Positions 23,046 through 35,360 of a stretch of DNA of 64,000 nucleotides are shown in pieces; the first letter of the stretch is position 1, and every line of letters begins with the position of its first letter. Position numbers and translations under genes: made by a program. The stretch comes from Paguma larvata (Eukaryota > Chordata > Mammalia > Carnivora > Viverridae), in the NCBI GenBank assembly GCA_030068075.1, contig CM057839.1:47644960-47708959 (forward strand), read 5' to 3'. The notes below the pieces were generated by a model, which was not told where the DNA came from, did not search any database, and saw only the letters and a program-made list of their open reading frames with translations.

Positions 23046-25940
23046 AATTTTATAAAGACAATGACTTGTGCTTCATTTGATAGGTGACATAGGAGCAAGA
23101 AATTGAAAACTTTAGGAAATTGACTCAACAAATATCTTGAGAAGTAACTGTCTAAGTTGAGAGAATAGAAAGCACAAAGTTTCTAACTTCGTATTATTTC
23201 TGATATGTTCATAGAAAAGACTCCTTCATAGTTGGAGAGGAATGACAAATAAATACTTAGTTTTCTATGATGATGGTAGAACTGAATGCAATTATTTTAA
23301 TATCTTCAACCACCAGCTCCTTATCAATGTTTTCCAAACATCTGTTTTTGTTTAGATACCTCTTACTAAAATTAACTTCATTGCCTCTTTTCAACATATC
23401 TAAAACTAACTTATCATTTAAAAATAACTATGTAGTACCTTCTATTCTAATTTTTCTCAATTTCTCAACGTACTGTACATTTTTAGCCATTACAATAACC
23501 ATCATCTATTTTTATTTCTCTTTTGGCTAAATTCACAAAGGGACAATTTCATTGGTTAACTTAGCCTAGAAAGTCAAGATCGGTGTTCATATTTATGAGA
23601 TGATTGAAGAATAAGATTACTCTTACCAAAAGATTGGATGTTGGCAAAAAATTTTTTTTCTGTTAACTGGCATTAGTTGTCTTTATAGGCATACAAGGAT
23701 GGGACTATTTAGTTTATGACATTTTTATTTGGTTATCTCTGTGTTTCTCTATTCTTAAATCTTCTGTAGTCTCTAAGCATATAGTAGACTGTGAAAAGGG
23801 CTTATTCTAGTGCCACAGATAGAGAGAGACTCTTCTCCATTCCCCAATAAGCCATAATGTAATTACTTTAATGGAGCCAAAGAAATGAATTGCGAGATAA
23901 TAATAGCGTGTAATTCAACCTTATAGTTTTACAAATGAGATGAAACTGAATTGTAGCATTTGATATCATCAACAATTTAAAACCCTTATTTCTCTACACT
24001 CTCTAAAATGAAAGGTCACTGGGGCATGAAATCTGTACTACTTGGATGTAGAAATCATAATTACATTAACATATATTTGAAATGTTTAAATTAAACCCAC
24101 TGAAACTACTAGCTTGGAAATTTTGCCATCTCTGTCTTACTGAATTTTAACTTTTCAAACAAGAGTAATGTGTAGCTTATAGCCTAAACTAAGTAGATAC
24201 AATATAAAATCTATATGTACCACTCTGGTTTGTGTTCAGGTCAATGTACACTTTTGGCCTAGAACATGCCTTTTTCTCTACACACTTACCAAATACACTA
24301 TTACTAAAAAACTAAACAAAACAACAATGACAACAACAACAATAAACTAATGTCTTTCATTCTGCAGCCCGTGCTTTCTTTGCTGCATAGGTATTTCTCT
24401 GTCTTTGACCAATTTTCCCTAGGCCTCGTTTCAAAATCCTCTTTCCTCCTCCCAGTAATCTGACGTGCCATTGCTGATTATCACTCCCATGTGTAGGGCC
24501 TCATGACCCAAATTTTCATCTATGGATCATTTTAACAGGTACATCAACTTAAATAGGAGGAATTCATGGTTGACAGTAGACTCCACACTGAATGTGCCTG
24601 GCATCACACAACGCTGGCCCAGAATAAACTGACCCTTAAGCTATTACAGCAAATAGGTAAACAAACATGAATGTCTACTCCTGTGTTATTCAAATAGCCC
24701 AAATAATAGGTGTCATCACAGGTATTTCTTCAGAATAATTGAGAAACTATTTGAAGGAAATTGGTCATTTAATTTTATTTGTTTCTTAATATCCAAAGGG
24801 CCAGCCATGATAACACACTTAATGCAGTGACTTTATGGTATTTCAAAACCATTTGATTTTAGTCAGGAAATATATTTTAAAATATGGCTTATTTAATTTT
24901 AAAAGGTCACAATTTTGAACATTGATAACACCTTTATTCTAATATTGTATTTTTTTTAGTTTTATAACATCATGAGTAAATTGGTCCTATTCTGTTAAAT
25001 ACAAGTGAACTTCTTGTAGTTAAATATGTGATTAGGCATGAAGACCTATCTCAATATTATTTCTTGTCAGCATGAAATAAATGATTTTACAAAATATTTT
25101 TCAAGAACAAAGACTTAATATTATATGAAAACAATGTAAATTACTTGAAATTAGTCTACTATTCATGAAAAAATGAATAAAATATGTTTTTAAGAACATA
25201 TTTTTCTTTTTTCTGTGCATCTATCTAATTTATTTATTGCCCCATATTTCTGACCTGAAGAGTAAAATTATATTATAGTTATAGTGACTGTTCGTTGACT
25301 TATTATGTACTTACATTTACCTTTATACTATGAGACATGGAAATCCTATTAACTTAACAGACTTTAAATGCACTGTATCAGTAAAGTGATTTACTAAAGA
25401 AATGTAGGCCTGAAACTGAGGATAGATACGTTATTGATGTTGATTTTTTTCATCATTAACCATATCTTATTGATGTTTAACTACTACCATCTTTTTAATA
25501 ATGGATATATTCCGCAGAACAAACTACTGTTCAACATGTGTTAATAGAAAGTTTTTGTTAGTCAGAGGTTTTGAATATATTTTATAGAGAGTTAATCTGA
25601 TTTTTAAGTTTAAATTGTCTTAGCTGGTATATAGCTTATTTTGCATTTAATCATATTTAAGTCTTAAATTTCTTATTATCTAATTCAAGGTATTATCTAA
25701 TTACCTTGAAATAACAATAGACTCATTAGATTTCTAAATTTTGTTTTCTTCTAAAATGCTGCAAATTTGATTGATCTTTATGAAAAAGTGCATTGTAAAA
25801 TATATCCTGTGAGATTGGTGTCTCACAGTGAGAGAATAAAATAGAAAAGAAATATAGATTCTTCTTATCTTTCTACCCAGTGTTTCTATTATGTATGAGG
25901 GAGCCATAACATCTAAGCATTTTTTCTGTCACTATCTAAA
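23046..25940. other. No gene or named repeat recognised
   Basis: Nearly 3 kb of AT-rich sequence. Small features only: an A/C-rich patch at 24318-24347 (acaacaatgacaacaac) and a GC-richer stretch at about 24360-24620 that I cannot assign. A plus-strand 87-codon frame at 23267-23530 shows no domain. Confidence 0.45.
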
Positions 25941-26517
25941 ACAATGTGAGATCCAAAAGGTGTATGCACCTAATAAGAGAGCTTCAGGATACATAAAACA
26001 AATAGAATGGATAGAACAGAAAGGACAAACTCACACTATAATTGGATATTCCCAAGTTTTGTCCTAATAAGTGATATTGCAAGTTGAAAGAAAATAAACG
26101 TGATGCAGATAATTTAAACAACACTGTCAACTGACTTGTACACTCCATTCAATAGTGTTTCCAGCACATATGCATTCTTCTCATGGGCATGTATGACACT
26201 GACAAAGATAGACCACATTTAAAATATTCACTACATGTAAAACAATTGTTATCATATACAAATATACTGTGACCACAAACATTTAAACTAGAAATCAATA
26301 ATCAAAATATATCTTGAGCTCACCAATAGATTTCTAAATTCCTCATGAATTGAGGAAGAAATAATAAGCAAATAGAAAAGATTTGAAATGAATAAATATA
26401 AAATAAATATTAGTGAGTTTAAGCTATAGTCATTCTTAGATGGAAATTCATAAAATTATGAGAGAAATAAAATACTCTTAAGGCAATAGGGAACTTATTT
26501 TTTACAGTAAATATTTA

Positions 26518-26819
26518 GTGCCCAGAAAGAGATGAGCAACACACACTTGGGGAATCAAGAAAGATTGTTTATTTTGCACCAATGGTGGCCCAGTGGAGTC
26601 ACCTCCAATGGCTGACCCTTGAGCCTTAGCGTCGGCCTCTTTTTATGGGTGGAATTGCAGAGGCTCGAGAGAAAAGAAGAAAAGAAAAAGGCAGGAGGAC
26701 ACTTATCAGTTGTGTTCCATGGGCAGTTGGCTAATGCAGGTGGTAAGCAATATTACAGAAGGCAAAGCACACAAGGGGAGTCACCCCTTTTGTCTTGCTT
26801 TCACCAGCTTTCCTTCACA
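26518..26819 (-). mobile_element. Solo endogenous-retrovirus LTR, minus strand (about 302 bp)
   Basis: Read on the minus strand the element starts TGTGAAGG and ends near GGGCA(C), giving TG...CA termini. A TATA-like CATAAAAAG lies at 26647-26639 and an AATAAA polyadenylation signal at 26573-26568. The order and spacing fit U3-R-U5. The flanks are attta(g) at 26513-26518 and attta(a) at 26820-26825, a probable 5-6 bp target duplication. No internal viral genes adjoin it, so it is a solo LTR left by recombination. It lies within the older sense L1. The 68-codon plus frame at 26619-26825 is antisense to it. The class (gamma-like) is inferred. Confidence 0.8.
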
Positions 26820-27098
26820 ATTTAATTTAATATAGGATATCAAAAGAAACTGTATGGTTAACACACCTAACAGAAAGAAAGAAAAAGAAAAAGAAATTGA
26901 TACAAGTTTTCACCTAAGATTAAGAAGCAGCAATAATGTGTCTACTCTCATCCCTTATTTGGCATTATACTGGAGGGCATAGGTAATTTCGTAAAGCAAG
27001 AAAATATAATAAAAGTCATACAGATCGAAAAGGAAGAACTAAACCTCTCTTTATTTTCAGATGAAATGACAATGTTAGTTTCTATGTAGAAAATACCA

Positions 27099-27288
27099 GG
27101 GGTGCCTGGGTGGCTCGGTTAAGTGGCCAACTTCAGCTCAGGTCATGATCTCACGGTCTGTGAGTTCTAGTCCCATGCTAGACTCTGTACTGACAGCTCA
27201 GAGTCTGGATCTTGCTTTGGATTCTGTCTTTCTCTCTCTCTGCCTCCCCCAGCTTGTTCTCTCCCTCAAAAATAAATAAATATTAAAA
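27099..27288 (+). mobile_element. SINEC (felid type), sense, inside L1
   Basis: It begins 'ggggtgcctgggtggctcgg' and ends 'aaaaataaataaatattaaa'. The flanks agaaaatacca (about 27088-27098) and agaaaataaca (about 27288-27298) look like a target duplication. It interrupts the sense L1 reverse-transcriptase region. Confidence 0.95.
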
Positions 27289-28383
27289 GAAAATAACAAA
27301 GATCGCACAAAAATATCCAGTAGCTAATAAGTTAATTTACTAATATTACAGGATAAAGGCAATATACAAAATCAATTTTTTTATACATTATAATTTAATG
27401 ACAATAAGCATTGGGCATTATTTTTATGAATCTATTTATAATAGTATCAAATAAAATTAATTTTAGGATAAACTTAAGTTAGCAAATTAATACATTTAAT
27501 ATAAAAGCTGCAAGATTTGTGATAAAAACAACCTAGCACTTGTGAGAATACTTAAACCAGAACAAAATAAATGAAGATGTGTAATAGGTATATTGATTAA
27601 AATAATTAAATTGGACTCAACAATACTAAAAGGCAACCTACAGAATGGGAGTAGATACTTGCAAATGACATATCTGACAAAGAGTTAGTACCCAAAATAT
27701 ATAAAGAACTGATATAATTTAATACCTAAAAATCAAATAATCCAATTAGAAATGGGCAGAAGGCATAGACATTTATCCAAAGAAGACATCCAGATGGCCA
27801 ATAGAAACATGAAAAATGCTCAATATCTTTGTCATCAGGGAAATACAAATCAAACTACAATGCATTATCACTTCACACCTGTCAGAATGGCTAAAATCAA
27901 CAACATGGGAAACAACAGCTATTGGTGAGAATGTGGAAAAAGGGAAACTCTCTTTCACTTTGGTGGAGATGCAAATTGGTGTAGCCACTTGGGGGAAAAC
28001 AACCTGGAGTTTCTTCAAAAAATTAAAAATAGAGCTATCCTATGGTCCAGGAATTGCATTACTGGAAGTTTATCCAAAGAATGCAAAAACACTAATTCAA
28101 AGAGATATATATACCTGTATGTTTATAGCAGCATTATTTGCAATAACCAATATATGGAAGGAATCCAAGTGTCCATGAACTGATGAATGGAGAAAGAAGA
28201 AAGAAGATGTGATATATGTAATGCAAGATTATTCAGCTGTAAAAAAGAATGAAATCTTGCCACTTAAAACAACATGGATGATCTTATAATGCTAAGTGAA
28301 ATAAGTCAGTCACAGAAAGACAAGAACCAAATAATTTCATTCATGTGGAATTTAAGGAACAGAAGAAATAAGCAAAAGGGGGG

Positions 28384-28412
28384 GGAAGAGAGAGAGAGAG
28401 AGAGAGAGAGAG
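28384..28412. repeat. (AG)n microsatellite in L1 3' UTR
   Basis: About 13 AG units follow a short G-run (28379-28385) in the 3' UTR of the sense L1. Confidence 0.9.
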
Positions 28413-28649
28413 GCAAACAATGAAACAGATTCTTAACTATAGAGAACAAACTGATGGTTACCAGAGGAAAAGTGGCTGGGGGGAATGGGTTAAACAGGCG
28501 GTGGGGATTAAGAAGAGACCTTGTCATGATGAGCACCGGTTGATGTATGGAATTGTTGAATCACCATACTGCGTAACTGAAAAAAATATAATATTGTGTA
28601 CTAACTACTGAATTAAAATAAAAACTTAAAAGAATAGAAGAATTAATAT

Positions 28650-30490
28650 TAGATAATGGCAATTTTCCTCAAACTGATTTACAGATTTAATGTAATCTCC
28701 ATTGATATCCTTGTAGTATTTTTTGTAGAATCGTCAATCTGATTCTAAAAGTATACATGAAGAATCCAAAGACCTAGAATAGTTAGTTTTTAAAAAAAAG
28801 TAAAAGAGAACTATTCTGAATTTGAGACATACTATAAATTTACCATGAAAAAAGCAGTGCAGAAATTGGATTACAGATAGATGGATAGATAAATGCAATA
28901 GCATAAAGAGACTAAGAAAAGCAATAACAGATAAACATGGATGGTCAATTGATTTTTAATAAATTTCCCAAGGTAATGCAATAAAAAAGTTAGTCTTTTC
29001 AGTAAATAGTGCTGGAAAAGTCAGATGTCCACTTAAAAAAACTCAAAGTGGGGAGCACCTGGGTGGTTCAGTTGGTTAAGCATCTGACTCTTGATTTTGG
29101 CTCATGTCATGACTCATGGTTGGTGGGATCAAGCCCCATGTCAGCTCTATGCTGACAGAGCAGAGCCTGCTTGGGATTCTCTCTCTCTCTCTCTCTCTCT
29201 GCGCCTCCCTTGTTCAAGTGCCCATCCTTTCTCTAAAAATTAATAATAAAAAAACATTTAAAAAGATAACTCAACGTGGGTCATGGCTCAAAATCAAGGA
29301 TGAAATCATAACTTTCTATAAGAAACATAGGAGAATATAGTTGTGATCCTGAGTTAGGAAAAGGAACAGCACCATAAACTCTAAAAGTGATGTACTGGAT
29401 TTCAAAGCTATTCAAAACTCTTGCTCAGTGAAAGGCTCTAAAAAATGTGAAGACATGGTATAGATTGGAAGAAAGTGTATGCAAAACATACACATGTTAA
29501 AGAATTCTTACAACTGAATAATTGAGAATTTTTTTTGAGAGAAAAACTCAATTAAAAAAGAACTAGGCAAAAGATTTGAGCAGACATGTGACTAACAGAA
29601 AGATAAGGATTATAAATAAACATATGAAAATATGCTCAATGTCTTCAGTTTTTGGAGAAAGGCAAATTGAAATCATAGTGAGATATCACTACAAACATTC
29701 TAGTATAAATAAAATGAAGAAGAAAGGTAGATGACAGATAGGCAGATATATAGACGTAAGTAGACAGATGGATAGATAGATAAACAATAACAACCCTGAC
29801 AATACCAATGGCTGATAGGATGCAAAACGATTGTATTTCTTTTATATTGGCAATGAGAATTCAAGTTGGCACGGCCACTTTGCCAAACAGTTTGACAGTT
29901 GCTTATGAATTATGTGTATACTTCTAATGTGACCCTGTAATCCTACGCATAGATATTTATACAACAGAAATGAAAATATCCCCACAGACATCTGTACATG
30001 AATGTGTATAACAACTTTTTTTAGTGATTGCCAAGTTCCGGAAACATCACCAATGCCCATCGACTGGCATATTGATGAACATATTGTGGTACATCTATAA
30101 AAAGAAATACTATTCAACATGAGCTACTGATGCAAACCCCTCAAAATGGATGGAGTGTAAAAGTTTTGTGTGATCAAAGAAAGAGAAATGAGAAAGGCAT
30201 ACTATCTGATTCTATTTATATAAAAGTCTTGAAAAAGGCAGATGAAAAGGATGGAAATCAAGTTAGTGGATGCCAGAATCTGAGGGAGGAAGAAGGCTAA
30301 TGATTGCAAAAGACTCCAGGCAACTTTTTTTTTTTAAGTTTGTGGAAACATTCTATATTCTGATATTGGTAATGGTTACTTTACTGCATAAATTTGCCAA
30401 AATTCCCCATACCATATACCTAAGAAGGGTAATTTTTTAAAAATGTAAGTCATATTTTATTTTAAAAAATAAAATTAAAAGTTGTAAGCA
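28650..30490 (+). mobile_element. Second, older L1 ORF2/3' end, sense
   Basis: Sense ORF2 sequence: 'acagatttaatgtaatctcc', 'gaatccaaagacctagaat', 'ggatggtcaattgattttta', 'gtaaatagtgctgga', then after the SINE 'agaaacataggagaat', 'gtgagatatcactacaaaca'. It ends in an L1M-type 3' UTR ('tggtaatggttactttac', 'ccatataccta'). It is collinear with L1 but more decayed than the copy on its left. Because ORF2 starts over, this is a separate element. Confidence 0.75.
29040..29279 (+). mobile_element. SINEC (felid type), sense, with target duplication
   Basis: The SINE (about 29052-29267) begins 'gggagcacctgggtggttc' and ends 'aaaaaacatttaaaaag'. It carries a (CT)n run at 29178-29200. The flanks aactcaaagtgg (29040-29051) and aactcaacgtgg (29268-29279) are a 12-bp target duplication with one mismatch. 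It interrupts the older sense L1. Confidence 0.96.
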
Positions 30491-31820
30491 ATAAAGATTT
30501 AAAAAACAGTTGTGGAGGTTAGAGTGACACACACCTATCTCCCTTTTTCAGGGGGTTGCATTGTAAATGTCTGTTCAAAGCCAATATTTAAGAACCCAAT
30601 CTTTACTGGGAGTCAAGGCTCAAAAAACAACTGGGATACACTTCCGGAAATTTTAGTCTTTGGGGAAGAAATAAACCCATTTTATTATAATCCCTATGGT
30701 AGCTAAAAGCCCCACAATATCAGAGGCTACTGAAACTTAGCAAGCTAGATTCCTTTGATGCCATTTAAGGTGAGGAGAAGACAGAGGACATAAGAAAGAT
30801 TTATAGGGAATATATTACAAACACCAGCCACATCTCAGAACACAGAAAGGAAAAAATATCAGGTGGTTTATGTTTGCAATTTGTCATGCATGCTATTCCA
30901 TGGACTTCGACAGTGATGATGATGCGAATCAAACAGTAAATTCACCCCGGTCTATTACGTATATAACTCCCCAAAACTATTTTGGTGAAAGCTTTTCTTA
31001 TGCTTTAAGGATTTTTCTTTGTATACTCTTCAACATAAGGCAGATTGTAAAACTCTGAAATTCATTTGAATGGAGAGTTATTTGTTCTATTGTGAAATAT
31101 AGATGGAAATCAGATTTTACCTATGAGTAAAAGGAGCCCCTATTGCTAACATATTTTATATTTTCCTGAATATGAATACGTACTTATTTATCCCCTTAGA
31201 TTTAGATATTCATATCTGTACAGTGCAACTGATTCATGTTCTCTTTCCTTCCTTTCCCCCTTTCCTATAATAAATGTTACTGATTTCTCTGAAATAACTG
31301 AAGCCTCACACAAGTACAATATCTATTCCTAAACAATGTATCTCATGTTCCATCTGTATAAAAATGAATAATTTATATAATGAATACATGACATTAAGAG
31401 ACAAAATACAGATAATTATCTTCATGTATTGAAGTAATAAATGCACATTTTAAATAACTAATTATTTCTTAGATGTTTTAATGCCAAGATTAAACTCTAG
31501 CTTTTCTTCTGGTTTCAGATATACCTACCATCTAAAGGGAGGCTATAATTTATAGCTTGGTTATATTTCAAGAACTTGTTTATCATTACTTATGAGATAT
31601 CTTAAACATATTTTCCCCAAATGAACAATGGCATCTTATAACATTTAATTGTCTAAGCCAACATTCCCTGTTATATTACCATAATTAGGTAAAATATTTT
31701 ATTTTAAAATAAGAAGGACCAGAAAACCACCACGATTAGAATAACATTGTTCCTGGCCCAAAAGTTCTGAAAGTTAACCATTTTCAAAGAGTTCTGATTA
31801 AATTGGCTAGAAGCACACTT
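30491..31820. other. No gene recognised
   Basis: This is unassigned sequence. Plus-strand frames of 64 codons (30512-30706) and 62 codons (30870-31058) have no recognisable domain or splice context. Confidence 0.45.
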
Positions 31821-32386
31821 CCCTATGTATGGAGTGATACGGGTTTGATGTTTGATTCTTACTGGGTCACCATTGGTTGGACATGCTTGGACATCTGAAT
31901 CACAAGTTGTTCTTTGGGAATGCCAGTATCAGATCTGACATATAAAGATATGGGAAGTCATCATTGTCCTTGTGACAAGAAAAAGCCATACAAACTGAAA
32001 ACCTGTGGCTTTTCTGAGACCCATCAGATTATTGATGTAGTTGGACAAACCGCTACACTGAGATTTTGACGGATAAGCACATCCAGAGATATAAAATTCT
32101 GGAGATTTTATTACCTGCAGCAGAAGCTGCTAGAATCAATATGATAGCAGGAACACTAAAATGTCTATTTTATAAGGTGGCTGTAAGCCGAGGAAAGCAT
32201 ATAGTAGGAGTGAGAAACTCCTGGGACTCATGTTCATAAGTCAACCTTCGTAGGTATGCAGAGATTTACATAAGGATTCCCTGCAGTTCCTCACGGAGAG
32301 GATCTGAGGAAAATTCTTTCCTGGGCTGATCAGAGTGAGGGGACAGTAGTGATCTGGAAAACTGCTGAAACTCTTCTCCTTGTAAA

Positions 32387-32626
32387 AGTTCTAATTTTGG
32401 GGCGCCTGGGTGGCTCAGTTGGTTGAGTCTCTGACCTTGGCTCAGGTCATGATCTCATAGTTCACAGGTTTGAACCTCACACCGGGCTCGATGCAGTCAG
32501 TGGAGAACTTGCTTTGGATCCTCTTTCCCCCTTTCTCTACCCTGCCCTACTTGCACTCTCTCTCTCTCTCTCTCAAAAAATAAACATTAAAAAGTTAAAA
32601 AGTTAAAAAAAATAGTTCTAATCTTG
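32387..32626 (+). mobile_element. SINEC (felid type), sense, with target duplication
   Basis: It begins 'ggggcgcctgggtggctcag' at 32399 and ends in an A-rich tail with a short 'aaagttaaaaagttaaaa' repeat. The flanks agttctaatttt (32387-32398) and agttctaatctt (about 32614-32625) are a 12-bp duplication with one mismatch. It is inserted into L1M 5' sequence. Confidence 0.96.
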
Positions 32627-33297
32627 AGGGGGAAAAAATTACCTAGACGGATATTCTGAAATGTTACTTTAACTGGAAAAAGGGAATTGTTTCAGTTACG
32701 GTTTGTTTGTTTGTTTGCTTGTTTTACCAAAGATGGGAAAAATCAGCAGAATATAAGGTTTCAGAAAATGATGTGAATGCTGTTTGTAGGAAATGAAATA
32801 GATGTCTGGATCAAAACCCTATTTCATTGGAGGGAGAACAGAAACACTTGTGAAAGCCACACCCCAAAAGCAGTCCATGAAAGATAGACAAAATCATGAA
32901 ATCATAGAATACTTCCTCCCCCATGTCCCACCACCAAACCATGAGCCTCATGGTTTGCCATCATGATAATAGCTATGAACTACAGCTAAAAGAAATGTCA
33001 GACACAGAATCTCTCTGAGAATCTGCACAAAAGGAAACTTTAAAGTATAAGAAGACAAAAATAAGAACACTAAAGGAATTTGATGTCTATGGTACCTATA
33101 CCTAAAATGTATACTAACATAGCCTTGCTCAGCAAGATTAAGATAAAGCCTCACACTGATGGACCATTTTTTTCAGTCCCTATTAGTCTTTATAGCATGT
33201 CAGCATCACTTGACCAAACAAAACAAAAAACAAACAAAAAAACATTGCAAAGCATGCTAAACGGCAAGAAAAACAAATTCTGAAGAATTAAAGTAAC

Positions 33298-33405
33298 AAT
33301 CAGAATGAGACTCCAAAATGATGAATCACTAAATTCTACACCGGGAACTAATTTTCCATATATGTTAACAAATTAGAATTTAAATAAAAACTTGAAAGAA
33401 AAAAA
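33298..33405 (+). mobile_element. Severely 5'-truncated L1 3' end, nested in L1M
   Basis: 'atatgttaacaaattagaat' followed by 'ttaaataaaaacttgaaag' and an A-rich tail (33393-33405) is the extreme 3' end of a carnivore L1. The same 3' end closes the element at 28640. The flanks aatcagaatgaga and aaccagactcaga match at 10 of 13 positions and may be a worn target duplication. Confidence 0.65.
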
Positions 33406-33808
33406 AAAGAACCAGACTCAGAAATGACCCATGTGGGAATTATCAGACAGGAAATATAATTACTTTGGTAAGGAACCAAAAGGAAAAAAAATAAACAGCA
33501 CACAAGACGATATAGATAATGTAACAGAAATATGAAAATACTGAGAAAGAATTAAAGGAAACTGTAGAACTTAAAAGTACAGGAACAAAACTGAAAAACA
33601 GCTTGAACACGTTCTTTAATACATTCTACACAACCGAGGAAAGAATCAATGAACTTTAATATAGGTCAAGAGAAACTTAGCAGACTAAAACACAAAGAGA
33701 AAAATGAATTTAAAAAAAGGTACAGAACATCCCAGAATTGTACAATAATAATGATAATAACCAAGAATAACTTACACAATTGGAAAACCAATAATAAGAA
33801 AAAAAGGA

Positions 33809-34046
33809 AGAAGAAATGTTCACTTATTTTTTTTATTGATTCATTCTGTTTATTCATTTTTGAGAGAGAGTGTGCATGCGGGTGTGAGTGCCAGTGCACA
33901 AGCAGGGAAGGGGCAGAGCGAAGGGAAGAGAGAATAGGAACCAGGCTCCAATGCTCTACTCAAACTCATAAACCCCAATGCCTAGATCTGAGCCAAAGTC
34001 AGATTTTTAACCGACTGAGCCACCCAGGCACCCCAGAAGAAATATT
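33809..34046 (-). mobile_element. SINEC (felid type), minus strand, nested in L1M
   Basis: The body (about 33825-34034) has the tail side 'tctgtttattcatttttgag' and the head end 'gagccacccaggcacccc'. The flanks agaagaaatgtt (33809-33820) and agaagaaatatt (34035-34046) are a 12-bp target duplication with one mismatch. A TG/GC-rich insertion-like stretch near 33868-33900 (gtgcatgcgggtgtgagtgc) is unusual for the family. Confidence 0.94.
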
Positions 34047-34718
34047 TTAAGTAATATGGCCAAAAAGTTTACTAAATTAAATAGGATTTAAATTAAATCC
34101 ATAAATCCAAGAATCTCAGAGAACCCTAAGAAAGATTTGAAAAACAAAAACAACCCCCCCAAATAAAAGTCGACATATCATATTTAAACTGTCGGGGAAA
34201 ATAGAAAGAATATTAAAGGAAGAAAAAGAAAAAAATAAAACTGTTACATATAGAGAAATAAAGACAAGAATTTCAGCAGACTTCTCATTAAAAAAAACAT
34301 GCAAAAAAGCAGTATGGATTAAAATAACTGTTCAAAGGGGGGAAAATCTATAGAAATCTATATCCAATCCATATCTAGGGAAATTACCCTTCAAAAGTGA
34401 AGAAACAATGAGGGAAATCATTTCTAGCAGACTCGTTATAAAAGAAATGTAAAAAAAAAATATTTTTTTCAGGCAGGAAAAAAAGATATAGGTCAGAAAC
34501 TTAGAACTACATAAAGAAAAGGGTTGCATAAAGCATAAATGAAAACAAAATAAAATCGTTTTTGTTTTTACTCTCTTTTGATGTAAAAGACAATTGCTGT
34601 TCAAAGCACCCTGTTAACAATGTGTCAGGTGTGTACAACCTATGAATAATTGATATAAATGACAGCAATGTCATAAAGCATACTAGGGAGGGATTGAAGA
34701 TAAATTCTTAAAGGTAAC

Positions 34719-35360
34719 TGCGAAGTTTGGTTCCTAGTTAAAAAGCTATGTGTGATTTTTCAGGACTGAGAACAGGTGATTACAAAAGCTTTACTTGTCA
34801 TGACTTACAGAGGAAGGCTGCCCTCTCCACACAGATGTGGTGCACCACAGTCTTTGAAGGAAGTTAAGTCAAGGTCTGAGGACCCCTGGACAGTCAGGCT
34901 CTTCACACATGTGCATTTCTCCCGCCATCACCTCCGTTCCTAGGTCTCTTTATTGGAGACCTTGAACAGACGTCTTCTTTAGGCTCCTCTGCTGAGGTCT
35001 CATATGGGGGAAAAAGCGGAACTAGAAACCATGAAGACACTTTTCCCCAACCTGACTCAGTTCCTAGTACTTTTCCACTCCTTTCCCTCTATCTCTCCCT
35101 GAGTTCAGGGTCCATGAAAGTACCAGAGACTTTGGACCAACAGTGAGCCAACTCCCACAACTGCGCAGCCCCTTGATTGATGGGGGCAACCAGGCCAGGA
35201 GTGGGGGATGGGCTTCCTTGATTTTAGCGTTTTGCTTATTACCCATTGCAGCAAATGATTAAAGACTTAACTCTTCCATTTTTTTGGCTTGTTCTTCTAA
35301 TTGGCCAACTGACGTTCGGCAGCTCAGTCTCTCTTTCCCAGCTCAGCTGAGCTCCGTTCA
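34719..35360 (-). mobile_element. Solo LTR (about 642 bp), minus strand, with GTAAC target duplication
   Basis: This GC-richer block interrupts the L1M element exactly: L1 similarity stops near 34718 and resumes at 35361. On the minus strand it starts TGAACGGAG and ends CTTCGCA, giving TG...CA termini. It is flanked by perfect 5-bp repeats gtaac (34714-34718 and 35361-35365). An AATAAA polyadenylation signal lies at 34954-34949. There is no tRNA primer site or gag/pol sequence beside it, so it is a solo LTR. A 60-codon minus frame starting Met-Gly (35246-35064) lies wholly inside it and is not taken as gag. The family is not named; a 5-bp duplication is compatible with class I or ERV-L-like elements. 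Confidence 0.8.

Larger units (their letters stand above)
25945..28640 (+). mobile_element. L1 ORF2 and 3' end, sense, twice interrupted
   Basis: Sense L1 endonuclease-region sequence starts near 25955 ('ggtgtatgcacctaataag', 'cattcttctcatgggcatg'). Reverse-transcriptase sequence resumes at 26880-27090, where the catalytic FADDM-type motif reads FSDEM (about 27050-27066). ORF2 continues at 27300-28320 ('atggccaatagaaacatg', 'tcacacctgtcagaatggc', 'agcagcattatttgcaataa'). The 3' UTR ends near 28640 in an A-rich tail. Part of the region between endonuclease and reverse transcriptase is missing. A solo LTR (26518-26819) and a SINE (27099-27288) were inserted later. A 120-codon frame at 27816-28178 is a surviving piece of ORF2, not a gene. 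Confidence 0.85.

Noticed and set aside
27816..28178. 120-codon plus-strand frame
   Set aside because: It is a surviving stretch of L1 ORF2 C-terminal sequence, interrupted on both sides.
33649..34050. 133-codon plus-strand frame
   Set aside because: It is composed of degraded L1M sequence running into an antisense SINE.
35064..35246. Minus-strand frame starting Met-Gly, superficially like a myristoylated retroviral gag start
   Set aside because: It lies wholly between the TG...CA ends of a solo LTR and has no gag continuation, so it is not a coding remnant of gag.
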